54,602 bases of DNA, taken from contig QHRX01000014.1 in NCBI GenBank assembly GCA_003221455.1, positions 1-54,602 of the forward strand, written 5' to 3'. Source of the stretch: Candidatus Rokuibacteriota bacterium (GTDB taxonomy: Bacteria > Methylomirabilota > Methylomirabilia > Rokubacteriales > CSP1-6). Each line of letters starts with the position of its first letter. Position 1 is the stretch's first letter. Positions 17,496-26,274 of this stretch are shown here, piece by piece. Both the position numbers and the translations under genes were made by a program. The notes below the pieces were generated by a model. It was not told the origin of the DNA. It ran no database searches and saw only the letters and a list, made by a program, of their open reading frames with translations.

Positions 17496-17511
17496 CGCGA
17501 CCCGCGTCGCG
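17496..17511. terminator. Hairpin between convergent genes
   Basis: Perfect 6-bp stem CGCGAC / GTCGCG with tetraloop CCGC in the 31-bp gap between the YkoP-like gene and the convergent putA. It has no T-tract, so if it terminates transcription it does so weakly or together with Rho; it may serve both strands. Confidence 0.35.
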
Positions 17512-17517
17512 CACCGG

Positions 17518-20481
17518 CTACGCCAGCCGCCCCGACGCGAAGCCCCGCCGGAGGGTGTTCTCGGACACGACTCGTCCTTCGACGAACTGCAGGAGATAGT
17601 CGGGACCCCCGGCCTGGTGCCCGACGCCCGACATCTGACGGCCGCCGAAGGGCTGGCGGCCCACCCGGGCCCCCGTGATGGCTCGGTTGATGTAGAGGTT
17701 CCCCACCCGGAAGCGCTCGCGGGCGGCCGCCAGATGCGCCGCGCTCCGGGAGTAGACCCCGCCGGTGAGCGCGTACTCGCTGTCGAGAGCGAGCTCGAGC
17801 GCGGCGTCGAAGTGGGGCGCCGGCAGCATCGCGAGGACGGGTCCGAAGATCTCTTCCCGGGCGATGGGGCTCGCCGGCGGCACGTCGGCGAAGATGGCTG
17901 GTCCGACGTAGTAGCCGTCGAGCGCGGCCAGCTCGGGCGGCACGTCCCGGATGAGGGCCGGACGGGCCAGTCGCTTGCCGAGTTCGATCGCGCCCCGAAC
18001 CCGCTCGACCGCCGCGGGCTCGATGAGGGGTCCGACGATCGTTGCCGGCTGGTCGGCGGGCCCGAGCGGCACCGTCCGCACCGCCTCGACCAGGCGGTCG
18101 ATCAGACGCTCGTAGACCCGCCCAACCGCGATGACCCGCGCACACGCCGAGCACTTCTGCCCGGCGTAACCGAAGGCCGACAGGACGAGCCCCTCCACGG
18201 TCTCGTCGAGGTCGGCGTCCTCGTCGACGATCACCGCGTTCTTCCCCCCCATCTCGGCGATCACCCGCTTGAGGTGCCGCGAGCCCGGGGCCCACCGCGC
18301 CGCCGTCGCGTAGATCTGGGTCCCCACCTCGCGCGAGCCGGTGAACGCGACCAGCCGGACGTCTGGGTGCTCCACGAGCCGCGCGCCCGCGACCTCGCCG
18401 GGTCCCGGCACGAAGTTCACCACGCCCGCGGGCACGCCCGCCTCCCGGAGGATGGCGGTGAACTGAGCGGCAATCACCGGCGTTTGCTCCGCCGGCTTCA
18501 GCACGACCGTGTTCCCGGTGGCCAGGGCGGCGCTCGTCATTCCGGCCAGGATCGCCAGCGGGAAGTTCCAGGGCGCGATCACCCCGACGACCCCGAGCGG
18601 TTCCCGGATCAGGTCGTTGACCTCGCCGCGGAGGTTCCCGAGGCGTTCGCCCGCGAGCAGCCCCCCGGCCCCCTGGCGGTAGTACTCGATGACGTCGATC
18701 GCCTCCGCGACGTCGGCGTCGGCCTCCCGCCAGGGTTTGCCCGCCTCGTGCACGATCCAGGCGGCGAGCTCCTCCCGCCGCCCGCGCAGCCGCGCCGCGG
18801 CCTCGCCCAGGATCCGCCCTCGCTCGGCGGCGCCGCGGTCGCGCCACCCGGGAAACGCACGCGCGGCGGCCGCCACCGCCCGGTCGACGTCCGCGGCTCC
18901 CGCCGATGCCGCTCGTCCCACGAGCTCCGCGGGTCGCGACGGGTTACGCGAGAGCAGTTCCCCGGAGGTCTCCACGGTCGCGTCGCCGATCAGCAGCGGG
19001 TAGTACTGGCCGAACCGCGCGCGGACCGCCGCGAGCGCCGCCGCGAAGCGGGCCCGCCGGTCGGCGAGGGCAAAGTCGGTGGGGGGCTCGTTCGCGAACG
19101 CCGGCACCGGCCCCTCACCGCCCCCGGCCGTGGCCGCCACGGATCGCGCCGGATCGGCGAGGAGCACCGCGGGATTGTCGTGCGCCGCCCGGCTCTGGCG
19201 GAGAAAGGACTCGTTGGAGGAATTCTCGAGGAGTCGGCGCACGAGGTATCCCATCCCCGGGATCAGCTCCCCGAACGGCATGTAGACGCGAACCCGCTCC
19301 TCGCGCTCCGCGAGCGCACGCGCGAGCGGCGCCGCCATGCCGTAGAGCACCTGGAACTCGAGGCGGTCAGGGGCGAGGCCGAGCGCCTCCCGCGTGGCAA
19401 TCGCGTGGGCGATCGAGCGGACGTTGTGGCTGCCGAGCGCGAGGTCGATCACGTCGGCGTGCTCCAGGTACAGGCGGGTGAGCCGCTCAAAGCTCGCGTC
19501 GGTCTCACGCTTGGTCTCCCACACGGGGACCGGCCAGCCCACGAGTCGGGCGTGGGCGGTCTCGTAGTCCCAATAGGCGCCCTTCACGAGCCGGATCGTC
19601 ACCGGCGTCCCGCGTCGGCGTGCCCAGTCGCAGAGCCGGCGGGCGTCAGCCTCGGCGTCCTTGAGGTACGCCTGCTGGACCACGCCGAGGTCGCGGCTCG
19701 CCCGGAACAGGTCCTCGTCCGCGAGCTCCGTGAAGATCCGGAGCGCCAGATCCTTCAGCCGGCGCTCCTCCATGTCGACCTGGATGTGGGCGCCGTGGGC
19801 GCGCGCCGCCTCCCAGATCGGCCGGAGGCGTGCCTTGACGGCGCGGGCCGAGCCGTCCGGGTCGATCGGATCGAGGTAGGGGTCGAGCGCGCTGAGCTTG
19901 ACGGAGACGTTGATCCGGGGCAGCGCCCGCCCCGCAGCCTGATCCAGGCGCGAATGGCCGGGCCAGCCGCGCGCCACCGCGCCCAGCCGCTCCACCAGCA
20001 TGAGGTAGCGCCGTTGGTAGGCCTGCGCCTCCTCAACGCTCACGCAGGCCTCACCCAGGAGGTCGAGCGTGAAGGCGTGGCCCGCGCGGCGTGCGGCGCG
20101 CGCCGCCCGGATGGCCTCGTCGGCGGTCTCGCCCGCGATGAACCGGCGCGCGAGCCGGCGAACGCTCCGCCGGAGCGCGGCGGCAACGAGCGCCTCGCCG
20201 AGCCGGCCGGCGCGGCGGAGGCCCAGCGCCACCCTGACGAGGCCGGCGAAGGGCACGGCCTGCCCACCGAAGTACTCGCGCAGGTGCTCCACGACCTCGT
20301 GGTCCTCGGCCAGGACCGGGAGGACGTCGATGAACCGGAAGAGCCGGAGCTTGGCCGCCTCGTCCTGCAGGAGCCACTCGAGGAACACGGCCGTCGGGTC
20401 CCGCTGGGCCGCTACGCGGCCCAGCAGTTCCCCGCCGATAGCACGGAGCCGACCCTCGTCGGCGACGCTCGCGCGACGCAT
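17518..20481 (-). CDS. putA: Bifunctional proline dehydrogenase / L-glutamate gamma-semialdehyde dehydrogenase (PutA)
   Basis: A 987-aa bifunctional enzyme that oxidises proline to glutamate. The N-terminal PRODH barrel (about residues 90-450) shows 'INVSVKLSALDPYLDP', 'IRLVKGAYWDYE', 'EFQVLYGMA' and the flavin/substrate-binding 'NSSNESFLRQ'. The ALDH part (about 480-980) shows 'APWNFPLAILAGM', 'FTGSREVG', the Glu region 'AEMGGKNAV' and catalytic Cys777 in GQKCSAC. There is no N-terminal ribbon-helix-helix region, so it is not the DNA-binding type of PutA. The start ATG at 20481 has GGAGG 2-3 nt upstream. It ends near a convergent hairpin. Electrons pass to the membrane quinone pool. Confidence 0.93.
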   Translation of the reverse strand: MRRASVADEGRLRAIGGELLGRVAAQRDPTAVFLEWLLQDEAAKLRLFRFIDVLPVLAEDHEVVEHLREYFGGQAVPFAGLVRVALGLRRAGRLGEALVAAALRRSVRRLARRFIAGETADEAIRAARAARRAGHAFTLDLLGEACVSVEEAQAYQRRYLMLVERLGAVARGWPGHSRLDQAAGRALPRINVSVKLSALDPYLDPIDPDGSARAVKARLRPIWEAARAHGAHIQVDMEERRLKDLALRIFTELADEDLFRASRDLGVVQQAYLKDAEADARRLCDWARRRGTPVTIRLVKGAYWDYETAHARLVGWPVPVWETKRETDASFERLTRLYLEHADVIDLALGSHNVRSIAHAIATREALGLAPDRLEFQVLYGMAAPLARALAEREERVRVYMPFGELIPGMGYLVRRLLENSSNESFLRQSRAAHDNPAVLLADPARSVAATAGGGEGPVPAFANEPPTDFALADRRARFAAALAAVRARFGQYYPLLIGDATVETSGELLSRNPSRPAELVGRAASAGAADVDRAVAAAARAFPGWRDRGAAERGRILGEAAARLRGRREELAAWIVHEAGKPWREADADVAEAIDVIEYYRQGAGGLLAGERLGNLRGEVNDLIREPLGVVGVIAPWNFPLAILAGMTSAALATGNTVVLKPAEQTPVIAAQFTAILREAGVPAGVVNFVPGPGEVAGARLVEHPDVRLVAFTGSREVGTQIYATAARWAPGSRHLKRVIAEMGGKNAVIVDEDADLDETVEGLVLSAFGYAGQKCSACARVIAVGRVYERLIDRLVEAVRTVPLGPADQPATIVGPLIEPAAVERVRGAIELGKRLARPALIRDVPPELAALDGYYVGPAIFADVPPASPIAREEIFGPVLAMLPAPHFDAALELALDSEYALTGGVYSRSAAHLAAARERFRVGNLYINRAITGARVGRQPFGGRQMSGVGHQAGGPDYLLQFVEGRVVSENTLRRGFASGRLA

Positions 20482-20553
20482 TCCTCCTCTGCCCCTCAGG
20501 GTCGAGTATGCGACCGCTCCCGCCGGTCGGCCACGAAAATCCGGCGCGGCCGG

Positions 20554-21813
20554 CTACATCAGGTCCCGCAGGGGCGCGGCCAGCAGCTCGAGGAGCCGGC
20601 TCCCGAGCCCGCGCGCGCGCCATCGCGCGTACTCGACCGGCTCCGAGTACCGGAGGTCGTCGGCGAAGACGCGGTCGAGCCGCTCCGCGAAGTCCGCGTC
20701 GTACACGACCAGGTTGAGCTCGGCGTTGATCGCGAAGGAACGGTTGTCCAGGTTGGCACTGCCGACCGTGGCCCAGACGCCGTCGACGGTGAGCGTCTTC
20801 GCGTGCAGGAGCGCCGGGCGGTACTCGTGGATCTCCACCCCCGCCTGGAGGAGCCGGCCGAAGCCCGCGCGGCTCAGCCGACGGACAATGTTGTAGTCGA
20901 TGGGGCCCGGTGTCAGCACGACCACCCGCACGCCGCGCCGCACCGCCCGGATCAGCGCGTCCGTGAGCGCCGGATTCGGGAGGAAGTAGGGGGTGGTGAC
21001 GTGGATCGACCGGCGCGCCGCCTCGATCGCGAGCAGGAACATCTCGTACGTCTCATATCGCCCCGCGAGCGGCGAGCTCGCGATCACCTGCGCGGCCACC
21101 GGCCCACGCGGCGGTGCGGCCGGAGGATAGTAGGCGGCGCCCACGAGGATCTCGCCCGCGGCGTCGCGCCAGTTCTCGGCGAACGCGTGCTGCAGCTCGG
21201 CCACCACCGGCCCTTCGACGCGGACGTCGGTATCCCGCCAGTGGTCTCCCCGCCGCCCGTCGCCCGTCCACTTCCGGCCGACACCGGCGCCGCCCGTGAA
21301 GCCGATCCGGCCGTCGATCACCAGGATCCGCCGGTGATTGCGATGGTCGATGGTGCCGGGCCGATCGAGCGGGTGGAAGATCACGACCCAGCAGCCCGCG
21401 CGCCGCAGGTCCGCGATGAATTCTGACGGAATCTGGAGGCTCCCGAAACCGTCGAGCAGCACGTCGACGCCGACGCCGGCGCGGCAGCGCTCGGCGAGAG
21501 CCTGGACCAACTCGTTGGCGACGGGCCCTTGGCCGTACGCGTACTGGGCGAACGTGATCGTGTGGCGGGCCGACCGAACCGCCTCGAGCATGGCCGGGAA
21601 GATCTGCTCGCCGTTGAGCAGAAGGTCCACCCGGTTTCCAGCGACGACCGACGACGACGTGTACGCTTCGAGCTCGGCTCCGAGCGAGGCCGGCGTGGGC
21701 AGGGCCGAGGGCAGCACCACCCGTGGAGGCAGATGGGCGCATGCCGCCGCGAAGATCGCGAGCGCGGCCGCGAGCGGCGCCTGGCCCGCGAATCCTGGGC
21801 GCGGCCCTCTCAC
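20554..21813 (-). CDS. Phospholipase D / cardiolipin synthase-type lipoprotein
   Basis: A 419-aa PLD-superfamily protein. The N-terminus (GTG start at 21813) is a signal peptide with a lipobox-like AAAC at residues 22-25, so it may be lipid-anchored. Two PLD half-sites follow: H160-x-R162-x4-D167 within 'HRNHRRILVIDGRIGFTGG', where Arg replaces the usual HKD lysine, and a standard H337-x-K339-x4-D344 with 'GSANLDNRSF'. The length and layout match bacterial cardiolipin synthases (ClsB-like), which join phosphatidylglycerols. The SD and a strong hairpin lie directly before the GTG, and this leader is duplicated near 28.3 kb. Alternative: a phosphodiesterase of other specificity. Confidence 0.82.
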   Translation of the reverse strand: MRGPRPGFAGQAPLAAALAIFAAACAHLPPRVVLPSALPTPASLGAELEAYTSSSVVAGNRVDLLLNGEQIFPAMLEAVRSARHTITFAQYAYGQGPVANELVQALAERCRAGVGVDVLLDGFGSLQIPSEFIADLRRAGCWVVIFHPLDRPGTIDHRNHRRILVIDGRIGFTGGAGVGRKWTGDGRRGDHWRDTDVRVEGPVVAELQHAFAENWRDAAGEILVGAAYYPPAAPPRGPVAAQVIASSPLAGRYETYEMFLLAIEAARRSIHVTTPYFLPNPALTDALIRAVRRGVRVVVLTPGPIDYNIVRRLSRAGFGRLLQAGVEIHEYRPALLHAKTLTVDGVWATVGSANLDNRSFAINAELNLVVYDADFAERLDRVFADDLRYSEPVEYARWRARGLGSRLLELLAAPLRDLM

Positions 21814-21825
21814 GGGCTCGACCTC

Positions 21826-21846
21826 CCGGCTCCCTCTCGGGACCGG
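21826..21846 (-). promoter_or_regulatory. Leader hairpin with GNRA-type loop just before the PLD ribosome-binding site
   Basis: On the minus strand the leader folds as CCGG-TCCC-GAGA-GGGA-g-CCGG (one bulged G), and GGAGG, the likely SD, follows at once, overlapping its 3' foot. The GTG start is about 12 bp downstream. The same hairpin, with a 3-nt loop, is kept at 28305-28324. Placing a stable stem against the SD suggests control of translation, or simply an inherited repeat. Confidence 0.4.
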
Positions 21847-22160
21847 CGGCTCAGCCGGGGCGGCTCTCCCCGAGCACCCGATCTCCGCATACGGGAGTTC
21901 CCGGGTGCGCTATCCGGTCTTCTCCCGATTACCTCGTTTCCGCTCGTGCCGTGCAATGACGGTGGGAGTCTGTAATGCCGGCCGGCGTGGGGATTCGGGG
22001 CTTCGGCAATGGCGGTCAGCACCGTTGTGGCCCGGGTCAGCGGCCTGCCGAGTTCAATCAGCCGCCACGCGGTCGGCCCGAGGGCTTTGCCGGCGAGGGA
22101 TTCACCCCCACCGGAGCTTCTCGATCTCGGCACGCTGTCGAGGCGGGAGGTGAAACGGCG
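21847..22160. other. Intergenic region between divergent PLD and beta-propeller genes
   Basis: About 315 bp separating two divergent genes. Next to the PLD leader there is an inverted pair CACCCG (21875-21880) / CGGGTG (21902-21907) enclosing smaller repeats, so this part can fold. A minus-strand frame through about 21870-22130 gives a coherent-looking peptide (SLAGKALGPTAWRLIELG, then more Arg/Ser-rich sequence), but I cannot match it to a family. GGGAGG at 22145-22150 is the probable ribosome-binding site of the propeller gene. No clear promoter hexamer pair was found. Confidence 0.4.
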
Positions 22161-23942
22161 TTGAAGACCGACGGGAGGAGCCGCAATGCACGCCTCGCCA
22201 CCAATAGTCGGCGTCGAATCAGAGCGCGGCTCCGGGCGGTCGGCGTCGCCGCGATCGGCACCCTCACCTGCGTCCTGCTCAGCGCGCAGGCTCTACGGGC
22301 CCAGGTCGCGATCTTAACCTACCACAATGACAACGCCCGAACGGGGCAGAATCTCAATGAGACCGTGCTGACCCCGGCCACCGTCACCGCCGCCACGTTC
22401 GGTCGACTGTTCTCAGCCCCCGTCGACGGCTCCGTCTACGCGCAGCCGCTGTACGTCCCGAACGTCGACATTCCGGGTCGGGCGCTTCATAACGTGGTAT
22501 TCGTCGCGACCGAGCACGATAGCGTGTACGCCTTCGACGCCGACGACAGCAGTGCCGACCTGCTCTGGCAGGTCAGCTTCATTGACCCGGCGAATGGCGT
22601 CACCACGGTCCCGTCCGAGGACGTCCAGAGCGAGGACATTGCGCCAGAAATCGGCATCACCGGGACGCCCGTCATCGACGTCGTCACCGGGACGCTGTAT
22701 GTCGTGGCGAAGACCAAAGAGGTGTCGGCCGGCCGCCCTCACTACGTCCAGCGGCTTCACGCCCTCGACATCGGGACGGGGGCCGAGAGGATGGGCGGAC
22801 CCATCGTGATCGGTGACACCGTCGTCGACGGGAATGACCCCTCCGTCAGCGGCCCCTCCGTCGTCGGGATAGGCGACGGGAGCGGGGGCGCCGAGGTCGT
22901 CTTCAACGCGCTGCGGGAGCTGAATCGGCCCGGCCTCCTCCTGGTGGACGGTGTCGTCTATGTCGCGTGGGCTTCGCATGGCGACAACCGCCCCTATCAC
23001 GGCTGGCTCATCGGCTATGACGCTGAGACCTTGGCGCAGGTCGCCGTGTTCAACACCACGCCGAACGGCACTTCGGGTGGAGTCTGGATGAGCGGCGCAG
23101 GCCTCGCGGCGGACAGCCTCGGGGCCATCTACCTGTCGACGGGCAACGGGACCTTTGACGTCGCCGGTACCCACGCCCCGGCCTACGGCGACAGCGTGCT
23201 GAAGCTGGTGGAAGACGCCGTGCTGGGGCACTTGACCGGACGCGGCGTGAGTGTGCTCGACTTTTTTACTCCATGGAACCAAGACGCCCTGGCCGCGGTC
23301 GATCAGGACCTCGGATCGGGTGGAGTGCTCCTGCTGCCAGACCAGTCAGGGGCGCGCCCCCATCTCATGGTGACCGCCGGGAAGGAAGGGAAGATCTACC
23401 TGCTTGATCGCGATGACCTGGGCGCATACCAGCGGTGCGGACCGAGCTGTGACGATGTTGCGCAAGTGACGGCAGCGGGAACCATCGCCGGGGGCTCCTT
23501 CGGTGCGCCCGGCTATTTCAACTCTCTCGTGTACTACCAGGGCCCCGGGGACGTCCTCAAGGCGTTCCAGCTGTCGAACGGGCTCCTGTCCGTCTCTCCG
23601 GCCTCGCAGTCGACCACGCCGTTCGGTTTCCCCGGCTCGACCCCGAGCATCTCGGCGAACGGATCCAGCAACGCGATCGTCTGGACGTTGCAGGTGGATG
23701 CGTACGCCAGCGGTGGCCCGGCGATTCTGCACGCCTATGACGCGCTGGATCTCTCACGCGAGCTCTACGCCAGTAATCAGACGCCGGCGGATCAACTGGG
23801 TGGTGCCGTGAAATTTACCGTGCCGACCGTCGCGAACGGCAGGGTGTACGTCGGCACGCAGAGCAGTCTCGCCGTGTTCGGGCCCCTGCCCAGGCCGGTC
23901 CAGACAACGGCGAAGGCAAGCGCCCAAGGCGCGCCGCTCTAA
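22161..23942 (+). CDS. Secreted PQQ-like beta-propeller protein
   Basis: About 593 aa from a TTG at 22161. A basic N-terminus and hydrophobic core (VAAIGTLTCVLLSAQALRAQ) form a signal peptide. The mature part repeats blade-like units: 'VYAQPLYVPNVDIPG', 'VVFVATEHDSVYAFDADD', 'GITGTPVIDVVTGTLYVVA', 'GKIYLLDRDDLG' and 'GRVYVGTQSSLAVFG', typical of PQQ-type propeller folds found alone in many secreted proteins. I see no dehydrogenase active-site motif, so it may be structural or binding. The opening 'YHNDNARTGQNLNETVL' is shared by a large group of such proteins. An ATG at 22186 with a better ribosome-binding site is out of frame by +1, so a frameshift near the start is possible. Confidence 0.75.
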   Translation: MKTDGRSRNARLATNSRRRIRARLRAVGVAAIGTLTCVLLSAQALRAQVAILTYHNDNARTGQNLNETVLTPATVTAATFGRLFSAPVDGSVYAQPLYVPNVDIPGRALHNVVFVATEHDSVYAFDADDSSADLLWQVSFIDPANGVTTVPSEDVQSEDIAPEIGITGTPVIDVVTGTLYVVAKTKEVSAGRPHYVQRLHALDIGTGAERMGGPIVIGDTVVDGNDPSVSGPSVVGIGDGSGGAEVVFNALRELNRPGLLLVDGVVYVAWASHGDNRPYHGWLIGYDAETLAQVAVFNTTPNGTSGGVWMSGAGLAADSLGAIYLSTGNGTFDVAGTHAPAYGDSVLKLVEDAVLGHLTGRGVSVLDFFTPWNQDALAAVDQDLGSGGVLLLPDQSGARPHLMVTAGKEGKIYLLDRDDLGAYQRCGPSCDDVAQVTAAGTIAGGSFGAPGYFNSLVYYQGPGDVLKAFQLSNGLLSVSPASQSTTPFGFPGSTPSISANGSSNAIVWTLQVDAYASGGPAILHAYDALDLSRELYASNQTPADQLGGAVKFTVPTVANGRVYVGTQSSLAVFGPLPRPVQTTAKASAQGAPL

Positions 23943-24048
23943 CCGAAGGCGCAACCCCGCGGCGCGAGGGGCATCCGCTCGGAGGGCCACGCCGCCGGAG
24001 GGGACGCCCGGGTCGCCACGACATCCTGGCCGACCCCTCAGGCAGCGC

Positions 24049-24228
24049 TCAGAATAATGTGTAGATGAACGGCGCGATGGCGCTCGACTGCGCGAAGATA
24101 ATGACGACGCCGACAAGGAGGAGCGCGAGGAGCATCGGCGTGAGCCACCACCACTTGTGCTGCCAGAAGAACTGAACCAGCTCACCCATAATCCCGACCC
24201 GACTGACGAGTCCCTCGATGATCCGCAT
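24049..24228 (-). CDS. DUF5989-like small membrane protein of a carbamoyltransferase module
   Basis: A 59-aa protein beginning MRIIEGLVSRVGIMGELVQF, then a Trp-rich stretch FWQHKWWWLTP, a single transmembrane helix MLLALLLVGVVIIFA and the terminal QSSAIAPFIYTLF. The Trp-rich segment before the helix and the APFIYTLF ending are the hallmarks of the tiny proteins that accompany carbamoyltransferases of the NodU/CmcH type. It is the last gene of the module, 19 bp after the carbamoyltransferase stop. The length is normal for the family. Its function is unknown; an inner-membrane scaffold is a guess. Confidence 0.75.
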   Translation of the reverse strand: MRIIEGLVSRVGIMGELVQFFWQHKWWWLTPMLLALLLVGVVIIFAQSSAIAPFIYTLF

Positions 24229-24247
24229 GGGCTCCCGCTCCTCCGGA

Positions 24248-26035
24248 CTACGAGCTCGTGGGCTTGTCGATCAGGCAATCGCCGAGCACGAGGGCGTCCA
24301 TCCCGCTCTCGCTGAAGGTGCGGAAGGCCTCGGCCGGCGTGTTGACAATGGGCTCGCCCCTCAGATTGAACGACGTGTTGAGCACGACCGGCACCCCGGT
24401 CGCTTCGCCGAATGCCTCTATCAGCCGATAGTATCGCGGATTGACGTCCCTCCGGACGGTCTGGACGCGACCCGTCCCATCGACGTGGGTCACCGCCGGG
24501 ATCACCGCGCGCTTGTCCTCTTTCACGTTCACCACGTAGAGCATGAACCGGGCGGGATAGTGCTTGGCCGCGTCGGGCAGGTCGAAGTACTCCGCCGTCC
24601 GCTCGACGAGGACGGAGGGCGCGAACGGGCGGAAGGGCTCCCGGAACTTGATCTTCAGGTTGACAAGGTGCTTCATGTCGGCCCGCCGCGGGTCGGCGAG
24701 GATGCTGCGCTGGCCGAGGGCGCGCGGGCCCCACTCGAACCGTCCCTGGCACCAGCCCACCACCTTGCCTCGCTCGAGGCGGTCGACCACACGCTCGACG
24801 AGCTTGGCCTCGTCGTCGACGTGTTCATGAGAGATCGTATTGCGCTCGAGGAACCGCTGGACGGCGACCGGGCTGTGCTCCTCGCCCCAGGCCGCGTGCT
24901 CCATGACGAAGGCCCGCGGCTTGCCGAGGACGGCGTGATAGCCGTAGAGAGCGGCGCCAACGGCGCCGCCGCCGTCGCCCGCGGCCGGCTGGATGTAGAG
25001 CTCCTCGAAGGGCGTCTCCCTCAGGATCCGTCCGTTGGCCACGCTGTTGAGCGCGACGCCGCCAGCCAGACAGAGCCGGCGGAGCCCCGTCTCCCGGTGG
25101 ACCGCACGCGCCATCGTGAGGACGACCTCCTCCGTGACCGCCTGGATACTGGCGGCGATGTCGGCGTAGTGCTCGTTCTGCCGCGCCAGCTCGTCGTAGT
25201 TCGTGGGACGCTCGCCGAAGTAGGACGGGTACCCACTCGAGGGTGTAAAGAAGTTCGTCCGCGGGTCACGCGGGGGGCCGAAGAGCGCCTCGAACTTGCG
25301 GCTGAAGGTCTGATGGGTCGAGTGGTGGAAGGCGAAGTAGTCCATGTCGAGCTCAAAGCTGCCGTCCGGCTGGACGCGGATGAGCTTCCACACCTTGTCG
25401 ACGTAGCGGGGTGAGCCGAAGGGGGCCATCCCCATCACCTTGTACTCGCCCTCATTGACCTCGAAACCGAGGAAGGCGGTGAAGGCGCTGTAGAGGAGCC
25501 CGAGCGAGTGGGGGAAGCGAATCTCCTTGAGCAGCTGGATCTCACTGCCCCGGCCAACGCCCAGGCTCGCCGTCGTCCACTCCCCAACGCCGTCAACGGT
25601 GAGCACGGCCGCCTCGTCGAATGGCGAACAGTAGAAGGCACTGGAGGCGTGCGAGAGGTGGTGCTCGCTGAAGAGGATCTTCGACGGCTTCACGCCGAGT
25701 CGCTTCTGGATCAGCCCTTTGATCCAGAGCTTATCGGTGAGCCAGGCGATCATGGCCTCGCGGAAGACCTGATGGGAGCGGGGGAAGAGCTGGAGGCTCG
25801 AGACCAGCAGGCGCTCGAACTTCACGAATGGCTTTTCGAAGAAGACCACGTAGTCGAGGTCGGCTCCGCGCGTCTGGCCCATCCGCAGGCAGAAGTCGAT
25901 CGCATGTTGCGGGAACTCATAATCGTGCTTCTTGCGCGTGAACCGCTCCTCCTCGGCTGCCGCGACCAACCGGCCGTCGCGGAGGAGTGCCGCCGCCGCG
26001 TCGTGGAAGTAGCACGAGATACCGAGAACGTCCAC
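24248..26035 (-). CDS. Carbamoyltransferase, NodU/CmcH/TobZ-type
   Basis: A 595-aa enzyme that transfers a carbamoyl group, via carbamoyl-AMP, to a hydroxyl of a sugar or metabolite. The N-terminal Kae1-like part shows 'GISCYFHDAAAALLRDG', 'AEEERFTRKKHDYEFP', the metal-site 'HHLSHASSAFYCSPF' and 'LTVDGVGEWTT'; ATP-site Gly-rich 'LCLAGGVALNSVANG' follows; the C-terminal domain has 'GRFEWGPRALGQRSILADPR' and 'FRPFAPSVL', and ends 'VVLNTSFNLRGEPIVNTP'. All conserved blocks are present. The GTG start at 26035 overlaps the upstream stop by one base (TAGTG). It is the core enzyme of a four-gene module with an SGNH protein and two small membrane proteins. Confidence 0.92.
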   Translation of the reverse strand: MDVLGISCYFHDAAAALLRDGRLVAAAEEERFTRKKHDYEFPQHAIDFCLRMGQTRGADLDYVVFFEKPFVKFERLLVSSLQLFPRSHQVFREAMIAWLTDKLWIKGLIQKRLGVKPSKILFSEHHLSHASSAFYCSPFDEAAVLTVDGVGEWTTASLGVGRGSEIQLLKEIRFPHSLGLLYSAFTAFLGFEVNEGEYKVMGMAPFGSPRYVDKVWKLIRVQPDGSFELDMDYFAFHHSTHQTFSRKFEALFGPPRDPRTNFFTPSSGYPSYFGERPTNYDELARQNEHYADIAASIQAVTEEVVLTMARAVHRETGLRRLCLAGGVALNSVANGRILRETPFEELYIQPAAGDGGGAVGAALYGYHAVLGKPRAFVMEHAAWGEEHSPVAVQRFLERNTISHEHVDDEAKLVERVVDRLERGKVVGWCQGRFEWGPRALGQRSILADPRRADMKHLVNLKIKFREPFRPFAPSVLVERTAEYFDLPDAAKHYPARFMLYVVNVKEDKRAVIPAVTHVDGTGRVQTVRRDVNPRYYRLIEAFGEATGVPVVLNTSFNLRGEPIVNTPAEAFRTFSESGMDALVLGDCLIDKPTSS

Positions 26036-26274
26036 TAGAACTGCCGGAGGGCCCGCTCGAGCGGAGTCCCAGGCGCCGGAACGCGCGGCCGCCAGCCCCG
26101 GCCATCGAGCCGCAGCGCGAGCGGGTCGGCGAACCAGCGGATCCCGAGCGCGAACGGCGCGACGATGGTGAAGAAGAAAAGAGTCAGGAAGACCCGAGAC
26201 TGGATGTCGCCGATCTTCCTCCCGATGCGCTTCCAGGCGCGCCAGCAACGGCGGAGCGGCTCCACCGCGCTCAT
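26035..26274 (-). CDS. Small membrane protein of the carbamoyltransferase module (SxtJ-like position)
   Basis: A 79-aa protein: a basic N-terminal helix (RRCWRAWKRIGRKIGDIQSR), one transmembrane helix (VFLTLFFFTIVAPFALGI), then 'RWFADPLALRLDGRGWRPR' and a short tail. Proteins of this form precede carbamoyltransferases in many glycan and natural-product clusters, in the position held by SxtJ in saxitoxin clusters, though it is shorter than SxtJ. The ATG at 26274 has GAGG 9 nt upstream; the frame is open to 26337. Its stop overlaps the carbamoyltransferase GTG by one base. Function unknown. Confidence 0.65.
   Translation of the reverse strand: MSAVEPLRRCWRAWKRIGRKIGDIQSRVFLTLFFFTIVAPFALGIRWFADPLALRLDGRGWRPRVPAPGTPLERALRQF

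Noticed and set aside
17617..21426. 1269-codon open frame on the plus strand
   Set aside because: It lies antisense to putA and the PLD gene, has no recognisable motifs, is rich in Arg/Glu/Asp/Pro/Leu and reflects the high GC content of the true minus-strand genes.
21870..21910. Group II intron domain V
   Set aside because: There is some resemblance in the arms and the GTATGCGGAG stretch, but the domain V pairing pattern and catalytic triad could not be traced.
23943..24048. Intrinsic terminator after the beta-propeller gene
   Set aside because: CCCC and GGGG runs could pair weakly, but the stem is short and there is no T-tract.
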